8,527 nt of DNA, taken from Actinomycetota bacterium (GTDB lineage: Bacteria > Actinomycetota > Thermoleophilia > Gaiellales > Gaiellaceae). Positions 1 to 7,283 of the stretch are shown here, one piece after another. Position 1 is the first letter of the stretch. Each line of letters opens with the position of its first letter. A model generated the notes under the pieces. It saw only the letters and a program-made list of their open reading frames with translations. It was not told the origin of the DNA and made no database searches. A program made the translations under genes and the position numbers. The stretch covers positions 1 to 8,527 of the forward strand of contig JACCRW010000456.1 in the NCBI GenBank assembly GCA_013813345.1. The letters run 5' to 3'.

Positions 1-403
1 ACGCGTCTCGAACACGGGAATTCGCGCGTTGAGCCGACAGGTAAAGCCCGGAACTCCGATCACCATCAAGCAGTAGCCGACACGTACTGCCTCGCGACGA
101 GAGAGGCCGTCTCGAACAGGCGGCCTCCCGCGCCGAGCCCGTAGATCGACAGACGCGGCCATGAGCAGCCTGGTGCTTGGGGCGCAGCGCTCGCGCCAGG
201 GCGATCTCAGCGAAGAGTTCGCGCGCCGGCATGCGCGAAGCCGCTCTCACTCGAGAGCGGCCCAGGGCAGGCCGGTCTCGTCCTCGGGCCGCCGGGTTGC
301 CACTTCGGGAACGGCGCGTAGGCCTCCGCGGAGGAGCTCGTCTCGGTCTCGACACCGGGCACCGTGGCGGAGCGCCGGCTCGGAGGAACAGAGGGCTCGA
401 CCA
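1..403. other. left-edge region with no assignable gene
   Basis: No recognisable protein or RNA gene lies between the window edge and the algH/yqgE stop. The first 160 bases look less GC-rich than the rest. On the minus strand there are short frames only. One starts with ATG at 404 and stops at 207. One starts with ATG at 232 (MPARELFAEIALARAL...) and is open to the edge, but it loses its coding look after about 25 codons. In another frame a stretch RLSIYGLGAGGRLFETASLV ends at a TGA at 68-66. One starts with ATG at 162 (or 66, overlapping that TGA as TGATG) and is open to the edge. The way coding-like stretches switch frame suggests a decayed gene or local sequence errors. A hairpin at 240-261 is described separately. 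Confidence 0.5.
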
Positions 404-404
404 T
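207..404 (-). CDS. small hypothetical ORF downstream of algH/yqgE
   Basis: This 65-codon frame starts with an ATG that overlaps the algH/yqgE stop by one base (TGATG), a common arrangement for translational coupling. I recognise no family. Its first ~40 codons (MVEPSVPPSRRSATVPGVET..., then ...EAYAPFPKWQPGG) have the G/C third-position bias of the neighbouring genes. After that the bias weakens in this frame, while the frame shifted by one base reads RPEDETGLPWAALE and stops at 249-247 inside a hairpin. The real product may therefore be a protein of about 52 residues interrupted by a one-base error or frameshift. It could equally be chance reading frame. No signal peptide or membrane segment is visible. 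Confidence 0.25.
   Translation of the reverse strand: MVEPSVPPSRRSATVPGVETETSSSAEAYAPFPKWQPGGPRTRPACPGPLSSESGFAHAGARTLR
240..261 (-). terminator. perfect 9-bp-stem hairpin, possible operon terminator
   Basis: GCCGCTCTC at 240-248 pairs perfectly with GAGAGCGGC at 253-261 across a 4-base loop. It lies about 145 bases downstream of the algH/yqgE stop, on the exit side of the trp operon. Read on the minus strand it is followed by TTCGCGC, not a T-run, so it is not a classical intrinsic terminator. High-GC bacteria are often proposed to use such tail-less hairpins. The TGA ending the alternative frame ...GLPWAALE sits in its loop. Confidence 0.35.
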
Positions 405-937
405 CAGTTCAGCGACGGGTCGGGCGGCATCGTCGCGAGCAGGGCGAGCGGGGCTCCTTGGCGGCGGAGAACCGCGCTCCAGAGACCGGCCGGCTCGTCG
501 CTGAAGACGTCGTCGGCCTCTGCCGCGACGACGATCCACGACTCCTCCTCGAGCTCGGCCTCGATCTGACCCGCCGACCAGCCCGCGTAGCCGACGAAGA
601 TCCGGCCGCGCCGGGCGGCGACGTCGGGATCCTGGACGAAGCCGACGTCGCCGAGCACGAGCTCCGAGGCGTCGTCCGGATCCTCGACCTCGGCCAGCGC
701 GAGCACCGACTCCGTCGCGACAGGCCCGCCGACGAAGATCGGCTCGTCGCCGGCCGAGAGCGATGTGAGCTCCGGGACCGCCTCGCCGACCAAGGTCTGG
801 GAAGGCCGATTGAGTACGAGGCCCATCGCGCCGCCGTCGCCGTGCTCGGCGATCAGGATCACGCTGCGGGCGAAGTTCGGGTCGTGCAGCGATGGGGCGG
901 CGACGAGCAGTCGACCCCGAAGAGTGGTCTCGGCCAT
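404..937 (-). CDS. yqgE: YqgE/AlgH family protein
   Basis: This 177-residue protein matches the usual YqgE/AlgH length of about 180-190. Visible family landmarks are LLVAAPSLHDPNFARSVI (residues 10-27), the GAMGLVLNRP block (36-45), FVGGP (68-72) and GYAGWSAGQIEAEL (116-129). The family is a single cytosolic alpha/beta domain. Its biochemical role is unsettled; the AlgH name comes from an alginate-regulation context in Pseudomonas. The ATG at 937 opens the conserved N-terminus, and no Shine-Dalgarno precedes it. It lies 11 bases after the trpA TAG, so it may be the last gene of the trp transcript, but a TAGATT box 8 bases upstream could give it a leaderless transcript of its own. It has no known part in tryptophan synthesis. 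Confidence 0.92.
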   Translation of the reverse strand: MAETTLRGRLLVAAPSLHDPNFARSVILIAEHGDGGAMGLVLNRPSQTLVGEAVPELTSLSAGDEPIFVGGPVATESVLALAEVEDPDDASELVLGDVGFVQDPDVAARRGRIFVGYAGWSAGQIEAELEEESWIVVAAEADDVFSDEPAGLWSAVLRRQGAPLALLATMPPDPSLN

Positions 938-945
938 CGCAGTTG

Positions 946-951
946 AATCTA
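946..951 (-). promoter_or_regulatory. candidate -10 box for a leaderless algH/yqgE transcript
   Basis: TAGATT on the minus strand fits the TANNNT -10 pattern and is separated from the ATG at 937 by 8 bases, so transcription would begin at or next to the start codon. The TAG is also the trpA stop codon. No convincing -35 is seen. No ribosome binding site precedes the ATG, which agrees with leaderless translation. Confidence 0.35.
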
Positions 952-1656
952 GCCGTCGTCGAGTGCCCGGCGGAGCGACCCGACGTACTCGCGCAACGCA
1001 GCCGGTCCCTCCTCCGCCACCTCGACCGCTCGCGAGCCGACCACGATCCCGTCGGTCAGCTCGGCCACGGTGCGAGCCTGCTCGGGTGTCGAGATCCCGA
1101 AGCCGGCGTAGATCGGCACGTCCCGCGCCGCGGCTCGCGCGCGCGCCGCGAAGCCGGCGAGCGTCGACGAGACCTCGGAGCGGCTGCCGGTCGTCCCGGT
1201 CACCGTCACGAGGTAGAGCCAGCCGTCGGTCTGCTTCGCAGCGAGCCGGATCCGCTCGTCGGTCGAGGTCGGCGCGACGAGCTGGATCCGGCGGAGTTCG
1301 GGACGGTCGCCGGCGGGCAAGTCGGCGACGATTACGGTGGTCGCCCCGGCGGCCCGCGCATCCTCGCCGAACCGTTCCCAGCCGTAGGCCTCGAGCAGCG
1401 AGGAGTACGTCATCGGCACGAGCGGCACGGAGACGCGCTCGCGGGCGGCTGCGAGGACGTCGAGGCACGCCTGCGTTCGCATCCCCTGCGCGAGCGCCTT
1501 CTCCGCCGCGCGGCGGATCACGGGGCCGTCCGCGAGCGGATCGGAGAAAGGGAAGCCGAGCTCGACGAGGTCGGCTCCGCCCTCGACCGCGGCCTCCGCG
1601 AGCGCGGGCGTCTCCGGCCCGGACATCAGGTAGATCACGAGCTGCTTGGGCGTCAA
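949..1656 (-). CDS. trpA: tryptophan synthase alpha chain (compact)
   Basis: TrpA cleaves indole-3-glycerol phosphate to indole and glyceraldehyde 3-phosphate and passes indole to TrpB. The signature VELGFPFSDPLADGP (31-45) carries the catalytic Glu32 and Asp43, matching E. coli Glu49 and Asp60. VTGTTG (152-157) is the phosphate-side loop region, and GFGIS (185-189) and GIVVGSRAVE (203-212) are conserved strands. At 235 residues it is clearly shorter than the usual 260-270: about 17 residues are missing at the N-terminus, and the helix after the DLP motif is shortened (DLPAGDRPELRRIQLVAPTS). The usual first-strand motif YLTAGDP reads YLMSGPE. I chose the TTG at 1656, which overlaps the preceding GNAT stop as TTGA; the next in-frame candidates (GTG, then ATG 10 codons in) would cut into the first beta strand. 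No strong Shine-Dalgarno is visible, so translation is probably coupled. Confidence 0.93.
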   Translation of the reverse strand: MTPKQLVIYLMSGPETPALAEAAVEGGADLVELGFPFSDPLADGPVIRRAAEKALAQGMRTQACLDVLAAARERVSVPLVPMTYSSLLEAYGWERFGEDARAAGATTVIVADLPAGDRPELRRIQLVAPTSTDERIRLAAKQTDGWLYLVTVTGTTGSRSEVSSTLAGFAARARAAARDVPIYAGFGISTPEQARTVAELTDGIVVGSRAVEVAEEGPAALREYVGSLRRALDDG

Positions 1657-2219
1657 TCGACGACCAGCCGTGCAAAGAGGCGCGCATCGACGCGGACGCC
1701 CTCGTAGCGGAGGAGGCCACGACGGACTCCTTCCGCGCGGAAGCCGGCACGCTCCAGCACCCGTATAGACGCTGCGTTTGCCGGGCGGACGACGGCCTCG
1801 ACACGATTGATTCCCCCGGCGAAGGCGTGCTCGCACAGTGCGTGGACGACCCGCGTCGCAACGCCGCGGCCTCGCGCGCCGACGAAGAGCCAGTAGCCGA
1901 TTTCGACGACGTCGCGGGTCCGGTCGAGGTGGTGCATCGCGCAGCCGCCGAGAAGCTCGCCGTTCTGGGAGTCCTCGATCACGTACGGGGCCAGCAACCC
2001 GGCCGTCCGCATTGCCTCGAGCTGAGAGTCGACGAACGCGTGGAGTGTCGCCGAATCGAACGGCGGCAGCCCCGCCTCGCCGCCGACGAGCGGATCGACG
2101 AAGGCGGGGACGATCTGCTCGACGTCGTCGTGGCGCGGCGGGCGCACGAGCAACTCGTCGACCCGGAGCTCTTCCGGGAAGGCGTAGGAAGAGAGTTCGG
2201 CGGGATTCCTCGAGCTCAC
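1653..2219 (-). CDS. GNAT-family (RimJ/RimL-like) N-acetyltransferase
   Basis: This 188-residue protein has the fold signature of acetyl-CoA-dependent GNAT enzymes. RPPRHDD near residue 26 is the typical RimJ/RimL-type N-terminal strand. VEIGYWLF (105-112) leads into the acetyl-CoA pyrophosphate loop ARGRGVAT (115-122, Q/R-x-x-G-x-G/A). NAASIRVLERAGF (148-160) is the typical motif B region. The substrate cannot be told from sequence; relatives acetylate protein N-termini, amino sugars, polyamines or antibiotics. The GTG start at 2219 overlaps the trpB stop as GTGA and has GAGGTG 8 bases upstream. Its own TGA overlaps the TTG start of trpA. It is thus an integral part of the trp operon, placed between genes whose products form one complex. 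I infer a role tied to tryptophan metabolism, but a passenger role is possible. Confidence 0.9.
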   Translation of the reverse strand: MSSRNPAELSSYAFPEELRVDELLVRPPRHDDVEQIVPAFVDPLVGGEAGLPPFDSATLHAFVDSQLEAMRTAGLLAPYVIEDSQNGELLGGCAMHHLDRTRDVVEIGYWLFVGARGRGVATRVVHALCEHAFAGGINRVEAVVRPANAASIRVLERAGFRAEGVRRGLLRYEGVRVDARLFARLVVD

Positions 2220-3328
2220 CGAGCGAGCACCTCGGCAAGGTCCTTGTCGCCGCGGCCTGAGAGGCAGACGACGATCAGCTCCGCGTCGAGCTCCTCGACG
2301 CGGGCGAGCGCGTGCGCGGGCTCGAGCGCCGGGATGATCCCCTCGGTCCTGGTCAACCGGCGAAAGGCTTCCAGTGCCTCCTCGTCTGTCGTTCCCACGT
2401 AGCGCGCGCGACCCGAGTCGCGCAGGAACGCGTGCTCGGGCCCGACGCCGGGGTAGTCGAGCCCGGCCGAGATCGAGTGAGCATCGGCGATCTGGCCGTC
2501 CTCGTCGGCGAGCACCGAGGAGCGCGAGCCGTGGAGGACGCCGGCGCGGCCGCTGCCGAGACTGGCGGCTCCCGCCGCCTCGACGCCGACGATCTCGACG
2601 TCCGCGTCGTCGAGGAAGCCGGCGAACATCCCGATCGCGTTCGAGCCGCCGCCGACGCAGGCGAGCACGGAGTCGGGGAGCCGGCCCTCGGTCTCGAGGA
2701 TCTGCTCGCGCGTCTCGCGGCCGATCACGGCCTGCAGCTCGCGCACGATCTCCGGGTAGGGAGCGGGGCCGACGCAGGAGCCGATCAGGTAGTGGGTGTC
2801 CTCGACGTTCGTGATCCAGTCGCGGATCGCCTCGCTCGTCGCCTCCTTCAGCGTCTTCGTCCCGAACTCGACGGGGCGTACCTCGGCGCCGAGCAGGCCC
2901 ATCCGCTCGACGTTCGGGCGTTGGCGGCGCATGTCCTCGGAGCCCATGTAGACGACGCAGTCGAAGCCGAAGCGGGCGCAGACGGTGGCCGTGGCGACTC
3001 CGTGCTGGCCGGCGCCTGTCTCGGCGACGATCCGCTGCTTGCCGAGCCGCTGTGCGAGCACCGCCTGGCCGAGCGCGTTGTTCAGCTTGTGGGCGCCCGT
3101 GTGGAGGAGGTCCTCGCGCTTCAGGTAGAGCCGCTTCGACGGCGCGAAGCGCTCGGCCAGCGTGAGCGGCGTCGGCCGGCCGGCGTAGGTTCGGGAGAGG
3201 TGATCGAGCTCGGCTCGGAAGGCCTCGTCGGCGAGGGCCGCCTCCCACGCGCTCGAGAGCTCGTCGAGTGCCGGGATCAGCGTCTCCGGGACGTAGCGAC
3301 CGCCGTAGGTGCCGTAGGTGGCGCTCAT
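2216..3328 (-). CDS. trpB: tryptophan synthase beta chain
   Basis: TrpB is the pyridoxal-phosphate enzyme that condenses indole with L-serine to give L-tryptophan, as part of the alpha2beta2 complex with TrpA. The N-terminus TYGTYGGRYVPETL is typical of the standard TrpB1 form. HKLNN (80-84) holds the PLP Schiff-base Lys81. AETGAGQHGVA (102-112) holds the catalytic Glu103, equivalent to Salmonella Glu109. GGGSNAIG (226-233) binds the PLP phosphate. The C-terminus LSGRGDKDL is conserved. Length is 370 residues against about 400 in E. coli, with no missing core motif. The ATG at 3328 overlaps the trpCF stop as ATGA, with GAGG about 10 bases upstream. Its stop overlaps the GTG of the GNAT gene. 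Confidence 0.97.
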   Translation of the reverse strand: MSATYGTYGGRYVPETLIPALDELSSAWEAALADEAFRAELDHLSRTYAGRPTPLTLAERFAPSKRLYLKREDLLHTGAHKLNNALGQAVLAQRLGKQRIVAETGAGQHGVATATVCARFGFDCVVYMGSEDMRRQRPNVERMGLLGAEVRPVEFGTKTLKEATSEAIRDWITNVEDTHYLIGSCVGPAPYPEIVRELQAVIGRETREQILETEGRLPDSVLACVGGGSNAIGMFAGFLDDADVEIVGVEAAGAASLGSGRAGVLHGSRSSVLADEDGQIADAHSISAGLDYPGVGPEHAFLRDSGRARYVGTTDEEALEAFRRLTRTEGIIPALEPAHALARVEELDAELIVVCLSGRGDKDLAEVLAR

Positions 3329-4482
3329 GCGCGCGCTGCCTCGACATAGGCGCGCACCGCGTCGTGATCCTTGATCCCCGGCTCGTGCTCGAGCCGCGAG
3401 CTCGCGTCGACCGCCCAGGGGTGCACGGCCTCGATCGCCGCGCGAACGTTGTCGGCGGCGAGCCCACCGGCGAGCACGACGCGACCGTCGACCGAGGCGG
3501 CGTGCTCCCAGTGGTGCGGGTCGTCGCCCTCCCACGGAAGGTCGAGGTGCGTGGCGACGGTCTCACCGCCACGGAGCAGGACGGCGTCGCGTCCCCGGAC
3601 GGCGCTGGCGCTGCGCTCGTGTACCTGATCGAGGTCCGCGCCGGTAGCGCCGGCCTCGCCGACCCACACAGCGACGGAGAGCATTGTCTCGGGCACGTCG
3701 AGCACATCGTTCGTCGCGCGCGGGCTTGCGGGTGCGAGCACGAAGCCGGCGAGATCGGCGCCGGCCTCGGCTGCCGCGGCGACGTCCTCCTCGCGGGTCA
3801 GGCCGCAGACCTTGACGAGCGGGCGCGAGAGCAGCTCCGCGAGCTTTTCGGCGGGATCGGGCGCCTGCATCAGCGCCGAGCCGACGAGGATCGCGTTTGC
3901 GCCCGCGAGCTCGGCGGCGGCGCCCTGGGCGCGATTGTGGATCCCGCTCTCGGCGATCGCTACCCGGTCGGCCGGGATCCGTGCGACCAGGTCGAGCTGC
4001 GTGTGGCGATCGATCTTGAACGTGGCGAGGTCGCGCGCGTTGACGCCGATCACGGGCGCTCCGAGCACGATCGCGCGCTCCAGCTCGGCCGCGTCGTGCG
4101 CCTCGACGAGCGTGTCCAGCCCGAGCTCTCCGGCGAGCGCCAGCAGCGTCGCCGTCTGTCGGTCGTCGAGGTCGCGGAGGAGCAGAAGGACCGCGTCGGC
4201 GCCGGCCTCCTTCGCCGTCCGCAAGTGCTCCTCGGTCGAGAAGAAGCCCTTCGCGAGCAGCGGCGACCGCACGTGCGCGCGAGCTGCGCGCAGGTCATCC
4301 CAGTCGCCGCCGAAGCGCTCGTCGACGAGCACGGAGATCGCCGCCGCGCCTGCCCGCTCGTAGCCGGCTGCGATCTGCGCCGGATCGGCATGTGGGCGGA
4401 TGTCGCCGAGCGAAGGCGAGCGCCGCTTGATCTCGGCGATCGCCGATAGACCGGATGCGCCAAGGGCGTCCCTAAACCGCAT
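3325..4482 (-). CDS. trpCF: fused indole-3-glycerol phosphate synthase / phosphoribosylanthranilate isomerase
   Basis: One 385-residue frame carries both the TrpC and TrpF steps. Residues 1-220 are a TrpC barrel: EIKRRSPS with Glu17 and Lys19, LLAKGFF with catalytic Lys78, VEAH with Glu127, GVNARDL with Asn148 and AESG with Glu178/Ser179. Residues 222-385 are TrpF: KVCG with Cys226, SPR with Arg255, a likely Asp314 in HLDL, AGGL (338-341) and VDASSRLEHEPGIKD (358-372). The TrpF half is about 164 residues against about 200, and its usual QLHG and GGTG motifs are not recognisable. There is no intervening stop or start that would make two genes. I chose the ATG at 4482 over an in-frame ATG at 4515 because GGTGGAG lies 7 bases before it. 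It overlaps the trpD end by 11 bases. Confidence 0.93.
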   Translation of the reverse strand: MRFRDALGASGLSAIAEIKRRSPSLGDIRPHADPAQIAAGYERAGAAAISVLVDERFGGDWDDLRAARAHVRSPLLAKGFFSTEEHLRTAKEAGADAVLLLLRDLDDRQTATLLALAGELGLDTLVEAHDAAELERAIVLGAPVIGVNARDLATFKIDRHTQLDLVARIPADRVAIAESGIHNRAQGAAAELAGANAILVGSALMQAPDPAEKLAELLSRPLVKVCGLTREEDVAAAAEAGADLAGFVLAPASPRATNDVLDVPETMLSVAVWVGEAGATGADLDQVHERSASAVRGRDAVLLRGGETVATHLDLPWEGDDPHHWEHAASVDGRVVLAGGLAADNVRAAIEAVHPWAVDASSRLEHEPGIKDHDAVRAYVEAARA

Positions 4483-5481
4483 GCGAGAACTCCACCAGTC
4501 GTTCGAGCCGCTCACCGGCGGCTCCGGAATCGATCGCCTGACGCGCCAGCTCGAGCCCCTCCCGGAGATCGGCTGCGTGCCCCGCGGCCGCGACCCCGCC
4601 CGCCGCGTTGAGCAGTACCGCCGACCGGTGGCCGCCGTCGGCGCCGCCGAGGACGTCGCGCAGCGCCCGTGCGTTCGTCGCCGGGTCGCCGCCCCGAAGC
4701 TCGGCCTGATCGCAGCGCGAGATCCCGAGCTCGAGCGGATCGAGCTCGTAGCTGCGAACGCTGCCGGCGTCGACCTCGCAGACGAGGTTTGGCCCGGTGG
4801 GCGAGAGCTCGTCGAGCCCGCCAGCGCCGTGGACGACGAAGGCGCGCCGCGTCTCCAGGCGGACGAGCGCCTCGGCCAGCGTGGGCGCGAGCTCCGGTGC
4901 GTAGACGCCGAGCACGAGCGCCCTCGCTCCGGCCGGGTTCGTCAGCGGTCCGAGCACGTTGAACACGGTACGCGCCGCCAGCTCGCGTCGCACCGGCGCG
5001 GCGTGGCGCATGGCCGGATGGTGCGCCTGAGCGAAGAGAAAGCCGAAGCCGAGCTCGTCGATCGAGCGCGCGATCCGCTCCGGCGGCAGCTCCAGGGTGA
5101 AGCCGAGCGCCTCGAGCACGTCTGCAGCTCCTGTCGTCGAGGAGGCGGCCCGGTTCCCGTGCTTCGCGACCGCGGCGCCTGCCGCTGCCGCGACGAGCGC
5201 CGCCGCAGTCGAGATGTTGAACGTGTTCGCGCCGTCGCCGCCGGTGCCGACGACATCGACGAGATCGCTGCGCTGCGGCCGGACGGGCAGGACGTGCTCC
5301 CGCATCGCCTCGGCGCAGCCCGCGATCTCATCGGGCGTCTCGCCCTTGAGGCGAAGCGCGACGAGGAAGCCGCCGATCTGCGCCTGCGTCGCTTCGCCGC
5401 TCATGATCTCGTTCATCACGTCGCGTGCTTGCGCACGCGATAGGTCATGACCGTCGAGCAGGCGGGAGAGCGCGACCTGGA

Positions 5482-5485
<4 letters not shown>
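4472..5485 (-). CDS. trpD: anthranilate phosphoribosyltransferase
   Basis: TrpD transfers the phosphoribosyl group of PRPP to anthranilate in the second committed step of the pathway. The helical N-terminal domain runs to about residue 65. GTGGDG (80-85) is the glycine-rich PRPP loop, followed by TFNIST and KHGNRAASS (108-116), and later by RTVFNVLGPLTNPA, which lines the anthranilate site. Length is 337 residues, normal for the family, and unlike in some enterobacteria it is not fused to TrpG. The GTG start at 5485 overlaps the trpG stop as GTGA, so translation is probably coupled; only a distant GGGAAG is seen upstream. A small variation is SSTTGAADVLEALG where many homologues have SSKSGSADVLEALG. 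Confidence 0.97.
4490..4496 (-). promoter_or_regulatory. Shine-Dalgarno deciding the trpCF start
   Basis: GGTGGAG on the minus strand lies 7 bases before the ATG at 4482, inside the 3' end of trpD. It favours that start over the in-frame ATG at 4515, whose extra residues (MSGSNDWWSSR) do not look like a TrpC N-terminus. Confidence 0.6.
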
Positions 5486-6029
<544 letters not shown>

Positions 6030-6039
<10 letters not shown>

Positions 6040-7271
6040 AGTTCCTCCTCGGCGAGGTCGATCGCCGCTTCCAGCGCGGCCAGCTTGTTCAGGCACTCCT
6101 CGTGCTCGGCGCCCGGATCGGAGTCTGCCACGATCCCCGCCCCCGCCTGGAGCCGCGCGACGCCCTCGTGGAGGACGATCGTCCGGATGGCGATGCACGT
6201 GTCGAGGGTTCCATCCGGCAGCGCGTAGCCGACCGCGCCGGCGTAGGGCCCGCGGCGGTGGCCCTCGAGCTCGGAGACGATCTGCATCGCGCGCACCTTC
6301 GGCGCGCCCGAGACGGTTCCGGCAGGGAAGCAGGCGCGCAGGAGATCGAAGGGCGTGACCCCGTCGCGGAGCTGGCCCGTCACCTCGGAGACCAAGTGGG
6401 TGACGTGCGAGAACCGCTCGGGCTCGAGAAATCGCTCTACTTGGACGCTGCCGGCCCGGCAGACGCGGGAGAGGTCGTTGCGGCCGAGGTCGACGAGCAT
6501 CACGTGCTCGGCTCGATCCTTCTCGGACGAGAGCAGCCGTGCGGCGTCGCCCTCGCCCGGATGCGTTGTGCCCGCGATCGGGTTGAGGCTCGCGCGACTG
6601 CCCTCGCACTTGACGAGCGTCTCCGGCGACGAGCCGATCAGCGCGAGCCCGTCGAGCTCGAGCAGGAAGAGGTACGGCGAGGGGTTGACCCGGCGCAGGG
6701 CCCGGTAGAGCTCGAGCCCCGAGGCGCTGGTTGGGCGTTCCGCGCGCTGCGAGAGCACGACCTGGTAGGCGTCCCCGGCGCGGATGTGCTCCTGAATCCG
6801 CCGCACGCCCGCCTCGTACTCGACCCGCTCCGGGAAGCGGCGCGTCGACCCGGCGGGCGAGCGAACTTTGTGTTTCTGAAACACAAGCTCCTCTTCGAGC
6901 CGCCGCGCGATCTCGTCCCGCTCGCCCGCGAGCACGGTCGCCGTGCCGCTGCCGTGGTCGAAGCGGACGAGCGTGTCTGCGACGACGAACCGGCTCTCGG
7001 GCGGTTCGGAGCCGGCCGCGGGCAACGGCACCGTCGGCTCGAGGGTCGCGACGTGGTCGTAGGCGAGATAGCCGACGACTGGCTCGCCGAGCGCTTCCGC
7101 TTCCTCGAACGAGACGAGCCGCCGCCCCGAGCCGAGGAACGAGTGCCGGCCGAGGCGGCCCTGCTCGACCGACTCGAGCAGGAAGCTCGCGCCGCCGGCC
7201 GTCCGCAAGCGCAGATAGGCGCCGAGCGGCGTCAGCAGGTCTGTGGAGATTTGGGCCGCCGGCACCTCCAT
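6030..7271 (-). CDS. trpE: anthranilate synthase component I (compact)
   Basis: TrpE makes anthranilate from chorismate with ammonia from TrpG. LLESVE (31-36) is the tryptophan feedback-inhibition motif in the N-terminal domain, so allosteric control is probably kept. The chorismate-binding domain shows NPSPYLFLLE (196-205), PIAGTT (231-236), EHVMLVDLGRND (255-266), FPAGTVSGAPKVRAM and a GAGIVADSDP-type C-terminal motif. The usual PIAGTRPRG reads PIAGTTHPG. At 413 residues it is about 80-100 shorter than common TrpE; most loss is in the N-terminal domain and linker. PabB is an alternative, but the operon argues for TrpE. I chose the ATG at 7271; a GTG two codons in (7265) is also possible. 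No leader peptide or attenuator space exists upstream, because the divergent M42 gene begins 12 bases away. Confidence 0.95.
6044..6050 (-). promoter_or_regulatory. strong Shine-Dalgarno of trpG
   Basis: GAGGAGG on the minus strand is a near-perfect anti-16S match. It lies 4 bases before a CTG, 7 before a CTC and 10 before a CTA codon in the trpG frame, and inside the last codons of trpE (EEEL). Because no ATG, GTG or TTG follows, it points to initiation at CTG 6039. Confidence 0.6.
6868..6886. repeat. 19-bp AT-rich perfect palindrome inside trpE
   Basis: TTGTGTTTCTGAAACACAA has two perfect 9-base arms around one central base. It stands out as AT-rich in a gene of about 70% GC. It encodes residues 130-135 or so (VFQKHK) in the variable linker between the TrpE N-terminal and catalytic domains. 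The TTGTG...CACAA ends recall operators of dimeric repressors such as Rex, although Rex sites have an even 18-bp spacing. As RNA it could form an 8-bp stem with a 3-base loop, but no T-run follows. Confidence 0.6.
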
Positions 7272-7276
7272 AGACT
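7271..7276 (+). promoter_or_regulatory. candidate -10 box for the M42 peptidase gene
   Basis: TAGACT fits the TANNNT -10 pattern and ends 7 bases before the ATG at 7284, so a transcript would begin at or next to the start codon. There is no Shine-Dalgarno between box and ATG. Its first base pairs with the first base of the trpE start codon on the other strand. No good -35 is visible. Confidence 0.4.
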
Positions 7277-7283
7277 GCCCAAC

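Noticed and set aside
4..118. Direct repeat CGTCTCGAACA at 4-14 and 108-118
   Set aside because: Only 11 bases, two copies and no further structure; chance is likely in such DNA.
161..946. Long plus-strand frame opposite algH/yqgE
   Set aside because: It is arginine-rich, has no family likeness and lies antisense to a clear YqgE/AlgH gene; it is a typical high-GC shadow frame.
765..2402. 545-codon plus-strand frame across trpA and the GNAT gene
   Set aside because: Composition is dominated by Arg, Ser and Pro, and it covers three well-supported minus-strand genes.
2312..3349. 345-codon plus-strand frame opposite trpB
   Set aside because: Leucine/arginine/aspartate-rich antisense mirror of trpB with no motif.
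3268..4449. 393-codon plus-strand frame opposite trpCF
   Set aside because: Antisense shadow; the minus strand shows all TrpC catalytic residues in order.
4483..4515. Earlier ATG for trpCF at 4515
   Set aside because: It adds 11 residues unlike a TrpC N-terminus, while the ATG at 4482 has a well-placed GGTGGAG.
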